Source of the DNA: Azorinus chamasolen
Taxonomy: Eukaryota > Mollusca > Bivalvia > Cardiida > Solecurtidae
NCBI GenBank assembly: GCA_963576725.1
Contig: OY755242.1
Coordinates: 61,508,324-61,572,323 of the forward strand
Direction of reading: 5' to 3'
DNA: 64,000 nt
Positions 1 through 9,553 of the stretch are shown piece after piece; position 1 is the stretch's first letter; every line of letters starts with the position of its first letter. The position numbers and the translations under genes are program-made. The notes below the pieces were generated by a model, which saw nothing but the letters and a program-made list of their open reading frames with translations, was not told the origin of the DNA and did not search any database.

Positions 1-165
1 TCGTCTGATCTGGGTCTGCTCTGTTTGCTTATGGAATTATATGTCTACAACTTCTGTCAAAGCCATAATACCTGATTTTCATATACAACTATAAATATCA
101 GCTGATAGACATTCGTGATATGTCATTATTTCTGACATGAATATTCATCAGGGAAATGGTTCACA
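1..165 (-). mobile_element. PB2 MITE, cut by window start
   Basis: The window opens inside the right arm of the PB2 palindrome (TCTGATCTGGGTCTGCTCTG) and runs out through the TGAATATTCAT-type terminus near 150. The outer TTAA is eroded and the other half lies outside the window. Confidence 0.6.
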
Positions 166-283
166 AGTAATTCTCTGTCACATACCGTTCACATATTTGC
201 AAACTGCATGGATTTAAAATAAAAGCAGATTAACGTCACTTTGTAAATTTGATAAGCATCTATTTCTGACATGTGCTGCACAC

Positions 284-534
284 TTAACCCTTTCGGCGCC
301 AAATTTCTAATTGTCGTCTGCAATCCAAGTTTGTTAAATGATTCAGTAGAATAAGGAAAAGAGATTAATAAATGCAAATTTTAAAAGATTAAAGCACATA
401 ATTATATAGAAATAGAGATTGAGACAAAAAGTGAAGTCCCTGATCAGACGCCGCCTTTTCAAGGCGGCGTCTGATCTGGGGACTGCACTATTTGTCGTGG
501 TGCATTTATGCGACTGCGGCGGTGAAAGGGTTAA
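284..534 (+). mobile_element. PB4 MITE, full length (251 bp)
   Basis: Flanked by TTAA at 284-287 and 531-534. Left terminus CCCTTTCGGCGCCAAATTTC, right terminus ends GGCGGTGAAAGGG. The centre is a long palindrome with arms containing CCCTGATCAGACGCCGCC around a TTTTCAA apex. The TTAA/CCC termini fit the piggyBac superfamily. No coding capacity. Confidence 0.85.
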
Positions 535-636
535 CACGGTTTAGTTCTCGATAGACTTCAGCGATACCCCAGATCCTAGTGCAGAAAGGTAGATGATGAC
601 AACACTGATTTGTAAACGAACACAGTAGAACATGTC

Positions 637-851
637 TTAACCCATTTCCGCATAGTCTATTTTTAGAACCAACCTGTTAGAATGAATCAACCGAAAAGGA
701 GCATTTACTAGAGAAAGGAAAATTTTAGAATCGTATAGTTTTGAAACCATTGTGATAAATAGATCATTTGCTCATATGGAGCAAATGCTCTATTTTTCAC
801 AATGGTTTCAGAAAGTGACTTCAGAGGCGGCAATATGAGGGAATGGGTTAA
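637..851 (+). mobile_element. PB1 MITE (215 bp)
   Basis: TTAA at 637-640 and 848-851. Ends CCCATTTCCGCATAG and ATATGAGGGAATGGG. The central palindrome (ACCATTGTGATAAATAG arm) is slightly degraded at its apex, so this is an older copy. Confidence 0.8.
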
Positions 852-971
852 GAAGTCATATATTTATTGAACACAAGAGTCTTAAAAAGCAAGTGGTTGC
901 TTAAAGCAGGGCAAAAGTAATGCAGAAAACTCCTATGTGCAGATAGATCCTATATGAGCTTTCTGCATAAA

Positions 972-1190
972 GTTTATTATTATTATTATTATATTATTAT
1001 TATTATTATACCACATTTATATAGCGCTCTTTTCATACAGGATATGTGCGTTCAAAAGCGCTTCACAAAGATACATTTTATGTACAATAATGCGTAAATT
1101 ATAGAACATTTAAAATAAAATATATTCAATATTTATATATAGATAAGAATAATAATAAAATAGAATTTATTTAGGACATAGGTAAATCAA
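972..1190 (-). mobile_element. Retroposon 3' tail with (TAA)n, minus strand
   Basis: Read on the minus strand, the segment ends in AGCGCTATATAAATGTGGTA followed by a (TAA)n tract (TTA repeats on the plus strand at about 972-1009). This GCGCTATATAAAT plus trinucleotide tail is typical of 3' ends of L2/CR1-group LINEs and SINEs that borrow them. A second, opposite copy is at 13215-13405. No coding part is attached. Confidence 0.6.
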
Positions 1191-1208
1191 CTACATCTTT
1201 AACCTCCA

Positions 1209-1402
1209 TTAACCCATTACCTAATAGGCTATTTTTAGATACAACCTCTTCGAATAAATACATGTATACCGAAAAGGAGCATTAACTAGAGAAAAGGAAA
1301 ATTTTAGAATTTTGTAGTTTGGAACCATTGTGATGCTCTATTTATCACAATGGTTTCACAAAGTGACTTTTACAGAGTCGTCAATATGAGGGAATGGGTT
1401 AA
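1209..1402 (+). mobile_element. PB1 MITE (194 bp), nested in PO1
   Basis: TTAA at 1209-1212 and 1399-1402. The palindrome is shortened: the left arm stops at ACCATTGTGATGCTCTATTT, so most of the GCTCCTATAGGAGC apex is deleted. Confidence 0.8.
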
Positions 1403-1627
1403 ACTACAACCTGCATTACATACCCATGATTTTACATCGTTTTGATGTCTGCTTAATACAGGTTCAACTGCATTCGGCTTCAGATTTTGTCGAATAGATT
1501 GAAATAGTTATAAATATTAATGCGGATTTCCTACCTACAAAGCAATATATTGTAAGTTTATAAAACGCTGGTCCTGTGTAGAGACTGAGTCAGCTTGTGA
1601 CTTAGAACAAATATGCATTCTGGCATA

Positions 1628-2445
1628 CTTATCATTTATTCCATGAGCATGCATGAAAGAATAATGACATCCTTTAGATGTCATCTGATCAGGGTGTGCC
1701 CTGTGTGCTTATGGGGACTTCTGTAGATGTCATCTGATCAAGGTCTGTCCTGTGTGCTTATGGGGGACTCCTGTAGATGTCATCTGATCAGGGTCTGCTC
1801 TGTGTGCTAATGGCGACTCCTGTAGATGTCATCTGATCAGGGTCTGCCCTGTGTGCTTATGGGGACTCCTGTAGATGTCATCTGATCAGGGTCTGTCCTA
1901 TGTGCTTATGGCGACTCCTGTAGATGTCATCTGATCAGGGTCTGCCCTGTGTGCTTATGGGGACCCCTGTAGATGTCATCTGATCAGGGTCTGTCCTGTG
2001 TGCTTATGGCGACTCCTGTAGATGTCATCTGATCAGGGTCTGCTCTGTGTGCTTATGGCGACTCCTGTAGATGTCATCTGATCAGGGTCTGCTCTGTGTG
2101 CTTATGGCGACTCCTGTATATATCATCTGATCAGGGTCTGCCCTGTGTGCTTATGGGGGCTCCTGTAGATGTCATCTGATCAGGGTCTGTCCTGTGTGCT
2201 TATGGAGGTTCCTGTACATATCATCTGATCAAGGTCTGTCCTGTGTGCTTATGGCGGCTCCTGTAGATGTCATCTGATCAGGGTCTGCTCTGTTTGCTTA
2301 TGATATGATATATACTATGATTCTACAGTCGCTGCCATGGCCAAAAGTCCCTGTGCCCATGTGCTATTATAACAATTAATCTAATTAATATCCATAATGT
2401 CATTATTTCTTACATGAATATCTATCATATGGAGTAATGAATTAA
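1628..2445. mobile_element. PB2 element carrying an expanded 49-bp array
   Basis: 1628-1675 resembles a PB2 left terminus (TTCCATGAGCATGCATGAAA), and 2311-2445 is a PB2 left half in inverted orientation ending near TTAA at 2442. The palindromic centre expected between them is replaced by the tandem array at 1677-2310, whose unit is PB2 core sequence. Confidence 0.55.
1677..2310 (+). repeat. 49-bp minisatellite, about 13 units, derived from PB2 core
   Basis: Successive GATGTCATCTGATCA starts lie at 1677, 1726, 1776 and 1825, a period of 49-50 bp. Each unit contains TCTGATCAGGGTCTG and TGTGTGCTTATGG, closely matching the PB2 arm. Units differ by a few substitutions (GGGG/GGCG, CTGTCC/CTGCCC/CTGCTC). 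Confidence 0.9.
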
Positions 2446-2552
2446 GTAAACAGAACAGAACCTCTTCAAACGACTTCTACAGGTTGATAGATTAAAAACT
2501 CCAAGCTTCTGCCCTTATCAATTATTATATAACAAAACAATCTGATAAATCA

Positions 2553-2822
2553 CTAATACATATTTGGAAAGCTAGGACAATTCCTTCTAAAATCAGGAGA
2601 AATTCTTCGACACAGACCAGAACCCAAACCAAACGCACGTGATTTGATAGGTCTAAAAGAACGCTGCAGTGGTGTTATATTCCGTGCTTCTTGCATGTTT
2701 GTGCCATCAACATGCAAACCGCCTATTACCATTTTCGTGTGTTGCATGAATAATTCATATAGCCGTAATGGATATTTTGAGTTTATTTCAGAGATTTGTA
2801 AAGACCAAAGTTCATTGCACAC
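2553..2822 (-). other. Unrecognised open frame outside obvious repeats
   Basis: An 89-codon minus-strand frame, open a further 14 codons upstream to a TGA, with no in-frame ATG at its start (a GTG codon sits at 2820-2822). It is rich in Arg and Cys towards the end (FRPIKSRAFG, LCRRIS, FRRNCPSF). I do not recognise the sequence, and its length is within chance expectation for this much AT-rich DNA. It could be an exon fragment or noise. Confidence 0.15.
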
Positions 2823-2899
2823 GACTTCAGCCAGGGTACAGTAGACAACCGTTACCCTTCATCTGTTGACGCGGTTGCAAGCAGAGTCTGCTCTGTTTA

Positions 2900-3149
2900 T
2901 TAACCGTTTCCTTATTCTATGTTTATTCCAAATTTCAATACTTACTGAATATTCATGGGAAAAATAATTATAATGAAATATGGAAGGTGAAACATTGTAG
3001 ACATTTTAGAAAGTAACGAAACAGATCTATCAAATTCCATTAGCAAACAGAGCAGACCCTGATCAGACGGCTGCTATAGGAGTCGTCTTATCTGGGTCTA
3101 CTCTGTTTACAAATGCGTGAAAAGACGTTTATATGATGGAAAGGGTTAA
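2900..3149 (+). mobile_element. PB2b MITE, full length (250 bp)
   Basis: TTAA at 2900 and 3146. Left end CCGTTTCCTTATTCTATG, right end ATATGATGGAAAGGG. Centre is the GCAAACAGAGCAGACCCTGA palindrome with GCTGCTATAGGAGTC apex. PB2b differs from PB2 in the outer left arm (TTCCAAATTTCAATACTTAC). Confidence 0.85.
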
Positions 3150-3168
3150 AAGAATATGACGTAATATA

Positions 3169-3367
3169 CACTAGAGCCTGCCAGAAGGGGTCAGTCATTT
3201 ATTGAGCGTAAGGGTCGTAAAAAGCAGGTGGTTGCTTAATGTAGGGCAAAAGTAATGCAGAAAGCTCCTATATAGGTCATTACATCTGACATGCATTAAA
3301 CAACCACCTGCCTTACATACCCATAAATATACATCTTCTTAACGGCCGCTTAGGACAGGTTTTACTG
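3169..3367 (+). mobile_element. PO1 MITE (199 bp), TA-flanked
   Basis: TA at 3167-3168 and 3368-3369. Left end CACTAGAGCC (degraded CAGTAGAACC), right end GGACAGGTTTTACTG. Internal palindrome begins GGTGGTTGCTTAATG and ends CATTAAACAACCACCTGCC. Termini and TA duplication fit pogo/Tigger-type Tc1-mariner MITEs. Confidence 0.75.
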
Positions 3368-3481
3368 TAGATCTAATTCTGTTTCTGTTTATAGCAAATT
3401 ATTTCCGTGTCCATATACCACCATAAATGTCATATTGACGATGTATAATTTACATGAATATTCATCAAGTTAGGGGTGAAG

Positions 3482-3650
3482 AATTTTACCCTTTCATCAC
3501 TTAACTTTCGTTTGCAGACCCTTCGTATGCTACAATTCTAAATGTATCTTGTTGTTCCATTTCACAAAATAGCGTTGGATCCTGATGAGACGCCGAATTC
3601 AACACTGTTTGATCAAATGTCTTCATAAACAGGTCTATATTGTTGAAAGG
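3482..3650 (+). mobile_element. PB3-like remnant
   Basis: Contains TTACCCTTTC near 3485, GTTTGCAGACC, and one palindrome arm TTGGATCCTGATGAGACGCC at about 3574, but the second arm and right end are scrambled. Confidence 0.35.
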
Positions 3651-3755
3651 ATTTTAAATACTATTCCAATTGACGGTATTTTCAACAATAAGAATAATTA
3701 ATAGAGAAGGGAAACATCGGCATTTTTTTTAAAAAAATGATATGAATTTATACAA

Positions 3756-3802
3756 ATAAGGTATATGTTGTTATAGAATATCTAGCATTTCCATGTAAAG
3801 AA
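3756..3802 (+). repeat. 47-bp block duplicated exactly at 7772-7818
   Basis: The block starting ATAAGGTATATGTTG and ending TTTCCATGTAAAGAA is identical at both sites, while the flanks differ. Here it directly abuts the TTAA of the next PB2. Confidence 0.85.
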
Positions 3803-4043
3803 TTAACCCTTTCCTTCATACCAACGCATTTTCACGCCTTTGCAAACAGAGTAGACCCATACCAGACTGCCCCTGTGGGAGACGTCTTATCAGGGTATGT
3901 TTGTTGTTAATGATTCTAAATTAGACCTGAATTTACAGTTTCTACCAATACCAAATATTCATGTGTATATGTGCTATTATAAAAAATAGCTAATATATAT
4001 TAATCAAGTCGGTATTTCTTACATGGATATAAAACAGGGAAAC
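3803..4043 (-). mobile_element. PB2 MITE, inverted, diverged
   Basis: Begins TTAACCCTTTCCTTCATACC at 3803. Palindrome GCAAACAGAGTAGACC with apex GCCCCTGTGGGAGAC. The right part ends in ACATGGATATAAAACAGGGAA, the decayed ATGAATATTCATG terminus. Confidence 0.65.
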
Positions 4044-4091
4044 GTTTTACACAAATTAACTGGACTAATGTTTTAGACATGTCCATATGGG

Positions 4092-5117
4092 TGCGCAATT
4101 GTGTCATACGTTTCATTGGCCACACATTGCGCAATAGTGTTATATGTATCATTGGCCACACATTGCGCAATAGTATCATACGTTTCATTTGCCACACATT
4201 GCGAAATAGTAGCATACGTATCACTAGCCACAGAGTATGCAATAGCATCATACGTATCATTAGACACACAGTGTGCAATAGTATCATACGTATCATTGGT
4301 CACGCAGTACGCAATAGTATCATACGTATCACTGACCACACAGTACGCAATAGTATCATATGTATCATGGGTCACACAGTACGCAATAGTAGCATACGTA
4401 TCATTTAATACAGTGTGCAATAGCATCATGCGTATCACTGGCCACACAGTACGCAATATTATCATTGGTCACACAGTACGCAATAATATCATACGTATCA
4501 CTGGTCACACAGTACGCAATTGTATCATTGGGCACACAGTACGCAATAATATCATACGTATCATTGGCCACGCAGTGAGCAATATTTTAATATACGTATC
4601 ACTGGTCACACAGTACGCAATTGTATCATTGGCCATGCAGGTGAGCAATCGTATCATACGTATCATTGACCACGCAGTGCACAATAGTATCATACGTATC
4701 ATTGGTCGCACAGTACGCAATGGTATCATAGTTACGTATCATTGGCCACGCAGTGTGCAATAGTATTATACGTACCATTGGCCACGCAGTGCGCAATAGT
4801 ATCATATGTATCATTGATCGCATAATACGTAATTGTATCATAGTTACGTAGAATTGGCCACGCAGTGCGCAATAGTATCATATGTATCACTGGCCACGCA
4901 GTGCGCAATAGTATCATAAGTATTCACTGGTCACACAGTACGCAATAGTATCAGTTACGTATCATTGGCCACGCACTGCGCAATAGTATTATACGTGTCA
5001 TTTGTCGCACAATACGTACTAGTATAATAGTTACGTATCATTGGCCACACAGTGACCAATAGTATCATACGTATCATTGGTCGCACAGTGCACTGTAGTA
5101 TCATTGGCCGCACATCA
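4092..5117 (+). repeat. 36-bp satellite, about 28 units
   Basis: The unit has the form GCAATAGTATCATACGTATC then ATTGGCCACACAGTAC. Nearly every unit keeps the palindrome TACGTA or a one-base variant. A few later units carry an inserted TAGTTACG. Because 36 is a multiple of three, frames stay open on both strands; the resulting frames have no independent coding support. Confidence 0.95.
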
Positions 5118-5129
5118 ACCAAATAAAGA

Positions 5130-5470
5130 AATACATTGGTTTCTGTCTAATAAAAACATTTGATGTTGCCATTCTGTGCATATAAACGACGTTTTAATTA
5201 GAATCACGCAGCAAAAGATAATATACATGCATGCTGAACTTCTGATCTGGTGCTGTTGTTTCCTATTTCCGATTAAGTTAAATCAAACTTTTGAGAAACT
5301 ATTGACCGTTGTCAAATGCTTGAATATTGATGAGACACCGAGTTACCGGCAGGTTAATGTTTAATGAATGCAATATCTAAGTTGTATATACTACGGTAAT
5401 TTATGTAAACAGTACGACTATGTCATAATAGGAATATGCAATAAAGGGAGTGTGTAATAATGCGAATATG
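5130..5470. other. No recognisable gene or element
   Basis: AT-rich unique-looking sequence between the 36-bp satellite and the ATT microsatellite. A small local repeat of TATGTCATAATA occurs near 5420 and 5468. Nothing else seen. Confidence 0.5.
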
Positions 5471-5989
5471 TCATAATAATAATAGAAAAAAATAGTGCTG
5501 TTCTCGAATGTAAGAGATTCGAGTAACTTTATTATTATCATCGTAATTATTATTATTATTATGATTATTACTATTATCATCATCATAATTATTATTATTG
5601 TTATTATTATTATTATCATTACTATTATCATTATTTTCATAATTACTAGTTAGTATGTGTGTAACAAATGACATTGAAAAAAACCCACCGTATCTGATGT
5701 AGAAGGTTCTAATCTTTTTTGCATAAGTACACACTAAGAAAATAACAGAATGTTGTCTTGCTTGTCTAAAGAAGGCGTAATTGTTCAAGGCATTCTGGAC
5801 AGCAAACGCATAATTATTCTTACAGTGATATGTAATTTTATATTTATGTTTCCATATATACGCACTGAAATTTAACACTGGCACCAGTAGCAAACTAAAT
5901 GTTATGTAGACACGAACTAGGCTTTTGCAATGTTCGGTCAGACTGAGAAAAGTGCAACCCCATACGGTATACACCATGTCAGAAATCAA
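5471..5989 (-). other. 172-codon open frame, probably not a gene
   Basis: Minus-strand frame from an ATG at 5989. The first 118 residues include a hydrophobic stretch (VYITFSLLLVPVLNFSAYIW) that could span a membrane. The rest is an Asn/Asp run encoded by the ATT/ATC microsatellite. No family recognised. At this AT content a frame of this size is expected about once or twice by chance in a window this long. Confidence 0.15.
5530..5640. repeat. ATT/ATC trinucleotide microsatellite
   Basis: Interrupted runs of ATT and ATC for about 110 bp, with no flanking element that explains it. Confidence 0.9.
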
Positions 5990-6098
5990 TTCAAAGGATT
6001 GTGCATGTGAACATAAGTTAGCTTCCTATTTATAATGCCATATGAACAAAAAAAAGTTGGACTCTGGCAATAAAACACTGTAGAATCAGATCTATATA

Positions 6099-6304
6099 CA
6101 GTAAAACCTCTCTATAACCATCACTAGATTAAGTAATTTAGTTTGTGTTAAAGGCATGTGACTGCTTAAAGCAAGGTGAAAGTAAAACAGAACGCTCCTA
6201 TATAGGAGCGTTCTGTTTTACTTTCACCTTGCTTTAAGCAACCACCTGCCCAACATACCAACTAATTAACACAATTTAGTGGTCGTTATAGAGAGGTTTT
6301 ACTG
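6099..6304 (+). mobile_element. PO1 MITE, intact (206 bp)
   Basis: Best PO1 reference copy. TA at 6097-6098 and 6305-6306. Left end CAGTAAAACCTCTCTATAAC, right end TTATAGAGAGGTTTTACTG. Centre 6164-6239 is a perfect 76-bp palindrome (GCTTAAAGCAAGGTGAAAGT outer arm, apex GCTCCTATATAGGAGC). No ORF. Confidence 0.9.
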
Positions 6305-6307
6305 TAC

Positions 6308-6440
6308 GTCTGTAAGCAAACAGAGCAGACCATGGTCAGACGGCAACTTCTGGAGCATAAACATAAAAGCATATCTACAGTATTCCTATAAGCAAACTAC
6401 AGCAGCTGTCTGAACTGTGTCTTCTCTCTTTGCAAAGGTG
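6308..6440 (+). mobile_element. PB2 remnant
   Basis: Retains GCAAACAGAGCAGACC, a degraded apex and TCTCTCTTTGCAAAGG, with an insertion between the arms. No TTAA boundary left. Confidence 0.45.
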
Positions 6441-6471
6441 ATAGAATACATAACTATGAAATAAACGACCG

Positions 6472-6698
6472 ACTCTTTTTGGCGCCTAATCAATTTTGTC
6501 TGCAAACATTGTCGTCTGTTTTAAGTATCACAATGGATGAGATACCTTCAGGTTCTTCTTAGAACATAAGTGGTGTGTCAAACAGTTTGGATCATGATCT
6601 CATATGGATCTCATCTGGATGCAAACTGTTTGTAAAGATAATTACAGCGGCGAGCTACGTGGATCGCTATTCGGCGACTTGGGCGGCGAACGTGTTAA
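6472..6698 (+). mobile_element. PB3-related MITE, diverged
   Basis: Left end ACTCTTTTTGGCGCC, right end GGGCGGCGAACGTGTTAA (TTAA 6695-6698). Internal arms CAAACAGTTTGGATCATGAT and TCATCTGGATGCAAACTGTT with a shortened apex. Mixes PB3 arms with a PB4-like left terminus. Confidence 0.6.
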
Positions 6699-6717
6699 TA
6701 AAACCTTCTTTTGGTCA

Positions 6718-6929
6718 TTAACCCGTACAGCACTGCATTTTCAAATGAACTATTCCAAAATTCAAACAGGTCAAGCTTAATGTGAATACTTAGGGATTTT
6801 TCTAAAGAAAAGTGTAACATGACAAACAGTGCAGACCCTGATGAGATGGCTCCTGTATGAGTCCTCCCATCTCATCTACACTGTTTGCAAAGGACATTAG
6901 TCACTCGTGTCCCGCACTGTAAGGGTTAA
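6718..6929 (-). mobile_element. PB6 MITE (212 bp)
   Basis: TTAA at 6718 and 6926. Palindrome ACAAACAGTGCAGACCCTGA with apex GGCTCCTGTATGAGTC. Right end CGCACTGTAAGGG. The second copy, 32825-33031, is in the opposite orientation. Confidence 0.8.
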
Positions 6930-7296
6930 ATATGCCATCAAACCAAAAAATAAGATGCCTGCAAGATATTATTAGCTCTTAGAAAATTGCAAGGCATTAA
7001 CTACTCCCTGTAGCCTAGAGACATTGATTATTTCCTGTGGGAGAAATGTGGAATATATAAATTATACTTCGTTAATAAGGATGCGGGTGCTTCAGTCTTT
7101 GTAAATGTCGAACAATGAGCTTTTCTGTGCATTGACTAAATAGGTAATCATGTTTCATCTGTATCCAATTCGATCTCATGAGACAAGCGAGCCTGGTTCT
7201 TTGTTTTGTCTTAAGGTTCAATTTAACCGTATTGCTGCCATTGATAAATGTGTGCTAATCTGTGCTTGGGTCCAGATGAGACACCGGTTAACTCAG
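6930..7296. other. No supported gene; PB3 scrap near the end
   Basis: Unique-looking sequence. Around 7250-7290, GTGCTTGGGTCCAGATGAGA resembles one PB3 arm. An open frame starting at 7150 crosses the poly-C run and a different repeat, so it has no support as a gene. Confidence 0.4.
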
Positions 7297-7315
7297 CCCC
7301 CCCCCCCCCCCCCCC
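7297..7315 (+). repeat. Poly-C run (19 nt)
   Basis: Nineteen consecutive cytosines; the exact length in an assembly is error-prone. Confidence 0.9.
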
Positions 7316-7374
7316 TCAGTAGGATCCAAACTACTTGGTTCTGTAACCATGTTTCGGGAAAGAAAACTAGAACT

Positions 7375-8055
7375 ACCAATAAAGGTGATGAATACCCCAC
7401 TAGCACATTTGACACAGAGATGGGGGTTATAGAAATAAATCACTACAATATCTGCTACAGTTTAGAAAAAAAACTCCGGAAAACCTGAAATTTCCTAAAA
7501 CATTCTAAGTCAAAATGCTGTAATTCCGTTAAAAATCAATTTAGTGTAACAAAATTAAAACTTGATCTGTGACTCATTATTATAAAGCTACATACCAAAT
7601 ATCACATCAATATCTGCAAGGGTTTAGAAAAAAACTGCGGAAACCTGAATTTCCGGAAAATTTCTAAGTAAAAATCACTGTATTTCCGTGAAAAATCAAT
7701 GAAGCGTAACGAAATTAAAACTTGATCTGTAACTCATTATAATAAAGCCACATACCACATATCACTTTAATATAAGGTATATGTTGTTATAGAATATCTA
7801 GCATTTCCATGTAAAGAAAAAACTCCGGAAGACTGAAAAATAACAAAGGGCAATAACTCCAAAAATACTGAAGACAGAGTTACAAACCTTGTGCACTGCA
7901 CTTGGTCAATGTGATCTATCTATATATGAAGTTTGAAGTCAATAGCTTTTATACTTTGGAAGTTATGATCCGGACAAGCGTGACGGACGGACGGACGGAC
8001 ATGGTGACTCCAGTATACCCCCAAAAAAACTTCGTTTGTGGGGGTATAATAATTT
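7375..8055 (+). repeat. Bivalve-type repeat with GACGGACGG tract
   Basis: Two diverged tandem units (about 165 bp) begin near 7440 and 7604 (ATATCTGC...GTTTAGAAAAAAACT...CGGAAACCTGAA). The right end contains GTGACGGACGGACGGACGGA and closes with a CCCCCA/TGGGGG hairpin followed by GTATAATA. The block 7772-7818 is foreign to the unit (see 3756-3802). Confidence 0.65.
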
Positions 8056-8061
8056 AATATC

Positions 8062-8165
8062 ATAAGCAAACAAAGCAGACCCTGATCAGACTGCTCTCCT
8101 ATCGGAACAATCTGGTCTAGGTTTAATTTCTGAGTTTCTAGGTTTGCAAGGATGTAGAAAGGATT
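8062..8165 (+). mobile_element. PB2 fragment
   Basis: Begins ATCATAAGCAAACAAAGCAG, has CCCTGATCAGACTGCTCTCC, then degraded second arm ending TTTGCAAGGATGTAGAAAGG. Left half absent, displaced by the preceding repeat. Confidence 0.5.
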
Positions 8166-8371
8166 ATTGGTGTATCACTTCTATACCAGAATGCTGTTTT
8201 ACAGTCAATAATGGAAACGAAATTGGTTCAAAGTAAATTCAGATGAAAATCAAGCTGGTTACGGAGCTGCAGAATTCGTCCAAATTAGTACCAGTGGTGT
8301 AGGGGAAACAGAGTTAAACTTATCTAAAGCGACCGTACTTAAACGAGGCATAATTATGGGTGTGTGATATC

Positions 8372-8450
8372 CAGGTGGTAGCTTAATGCAGGGCAAAAGT
8401 TATGCAAAATGTCCCACAGAAAGCTTCTTTCTGCATTGCGTTCTTCATGA
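8372..8450 (+). mobile_element. PO1 core fragment
   Basis: CAGGTGGTAGCTTAATGCAG followed by GGCAAAAGTTATGC; only the left palindrome arm and part of the apex remain. Confidence 0.45.
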
Positions 8451-8454
8451 ATTA

Positions 8455-8515
8455 ACCATTTCCTTCTAATAGGAGCCGTCTGATCAGGGTCTGCTCTGTT
8501 TGTTGATTTAATTTG
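8455..8515 (-). mobile_element. PB2 fragment
   Basis: TTAACCATTTCCTTC joined directly to AGGAGCCGTCTGATCAGGGT and CTGCTCTGTTTG: one terminus and one palindrome arm, the intervening outer part deleted. Confidence 0.5.
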
Positions 8516-8580
8516 TTGTGGCACTCAAATTGAAAATAAAATTGGACGGATTTCAAAATAAGACCTGGTTGAGTATTCTT

Positions 8581-8770
8581 TTAACTATTTCTTCCATAAA
8601 TACGCCTTTCTACGCCTCTGTAAAGGTCACTTTTTGAAACCATTACGACAATTTAATGGTTTCAAAACTACAAAATACTAAAATTTTCCATTTCTCTATT
8701 TAATGATCCTTTTCGTTAGACTTATTCAAGGAAGTTGGATCTAAAAATAGCATATGACGGAATGCGTTAA
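8581..8770 (-). mobile_element. PB1 MITE (190 bp)
   Basis: TTAA at 8581 and 8767. GAAACCATTACGACAATTTA shows the palindrome collapsed to a short stem: the GCTCC apex is deleted. Confidence 0.75.
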
Positions 8771-8822
8771 TAATATGGGGAAAAATGGGTTAAAGGCAGA
8801 CAAAATTGATATCCAATGCTTC

Positions 8823-8905
8823 ATATCGAGGGCTTGGTGCAAAACTATTCTAACTCCTTCACTTTGTGAAGAAGTTAGAATAGTTTTGCACCAAGCCCTC
8901 GATAT
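8823..8905. mobile_element. Foldback palindrome G, copy 1 (83 bp)
   Basis: Arms ATATCGAGGGCTTGGTGC and GCACCAAGCCCTCGATAT continue inward to CTCCTTCACTTTGTGAAGAA with a single mismatch. No outer terminus recognised. Confidence 0.7.
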
Positions 8906-9126
8906 AATCACTACGAAGGCAGGCAGCTCAAAGTTTGATAGTTTCAGTCAGGGAATGCAATTGATAATTAAATGTAAAATGCTAGCAAATTGGAGGGAAA
9001 AAATGCTCTTTATCAATCTTGTGTAACGTTGAGTCACATTCTTGCATGCTTAATTGAGACACCGATACACACTTTGAACGTCTTTGTGCATGGCCATGAA
9101 AGAGACGTGAACACGCAATATGCGAA
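8906..9126. other. No recognisable gene or element
   Basis: Unique-looking sequence between palindrome G and PB4; nothing supported. Confidence 0.4.
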
Positions 9127-9341
9127 TTAACTCTTTTACCGCCAATGTCGCATAAATGCACCACGACAAATAGTGCGGTCCCAGATCAGGGAATCCACTT
9201 TTTGTCTCAGTCTCTAGTTCTATATATATGGTTTATTCATTTGAAATTTAAATTATTTATATCATTCCTTTAATTTACCGAAACGTTTTAACAAAAGTGG
9301 GTTGCAGATGACTTTTAGAAATTTGGCACCGAAAGGGTTAA
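9127..9341 (-). mobile_element. PB4 MITE (215 bp), inverted
   Basis: TTAA at 9127 and 9338; right end AAATTTGGCACCGAAAGGG. Palindrome reduced: GACAAATAGTGCGGTCCCAG meets AATCCACTTTTTGTC with the CGCC apex lost. Confidence 0.75.
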
Positions 9342-9416
9342 CTCTTTACCGCATGAATATTCATGAGAGGTGCAGATAAGATGTGTTAAGTGCACCATTT
9401 TCAAGAACAGCTCCTT

Positions 9417-9553
9417 TATTTCTCCACCAGAGACGATTCTAAAGAGTGGTCACATCATATCGAGGGCTTGGTGCAAAACTATTCTAACTCCTTCACAAAG
9501 TGAAGGAGTTAGAATAGTTTTGCACCAAGCCCTCGATATGATCTGGTGGAAAA
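9417..9553. mobile_element. Foldback palindrome G, copy 2, inside an H-type arm
   Basis: 9455-9541 is an 87-bp palindrome with perfect 42-bp arms (outer TCATATCGAGGGCTTGG, centre CTTCACAAAGTGAAG). It is bordered by TCTCCACCAGA on the left and TCTGGTGGA on the right. The left flank also has GACGATTCTAAAGAGTGGTC, one arm of the H hairpin seen at 31116 and 34755, so this is a chimera. Confidence 0.65.

Larger units (their letters stand above)
853..1472 (+). mobile_element. PO1 element split by two later insertions
   Basis: The left half at 853-971 (AAAGCAAGTGGTTGCTTAAA, then the CAGAAAACTCC arm) and the right half at 1403-1472 (CTACAACCTGCATTACATAC to GGTTCAACTG) match the two halves of intact PO1 copies such as 3169-3367. 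Between them sit a retroposon tail (972-1190) and a PB1 copy (1209-1402). The PB1 lies at the TTAA within the GCATTAAG motif of PO1. Outer PO1 termini are eroded. Confidence 0.6.

Noticed and set aside
4073..4917. Long frames on both strands over the 36-bp repeat (up to 220 codons)
   Set aside because: Open only because the period is a multiple of three; the same 12-residue patterns appear in several frames and both strands.
7150..7488. 112-codon frame with a proline run
   Set aside because: The proline run is the 19-nt poly-C tract, and the frame joins two unrelated repeats.
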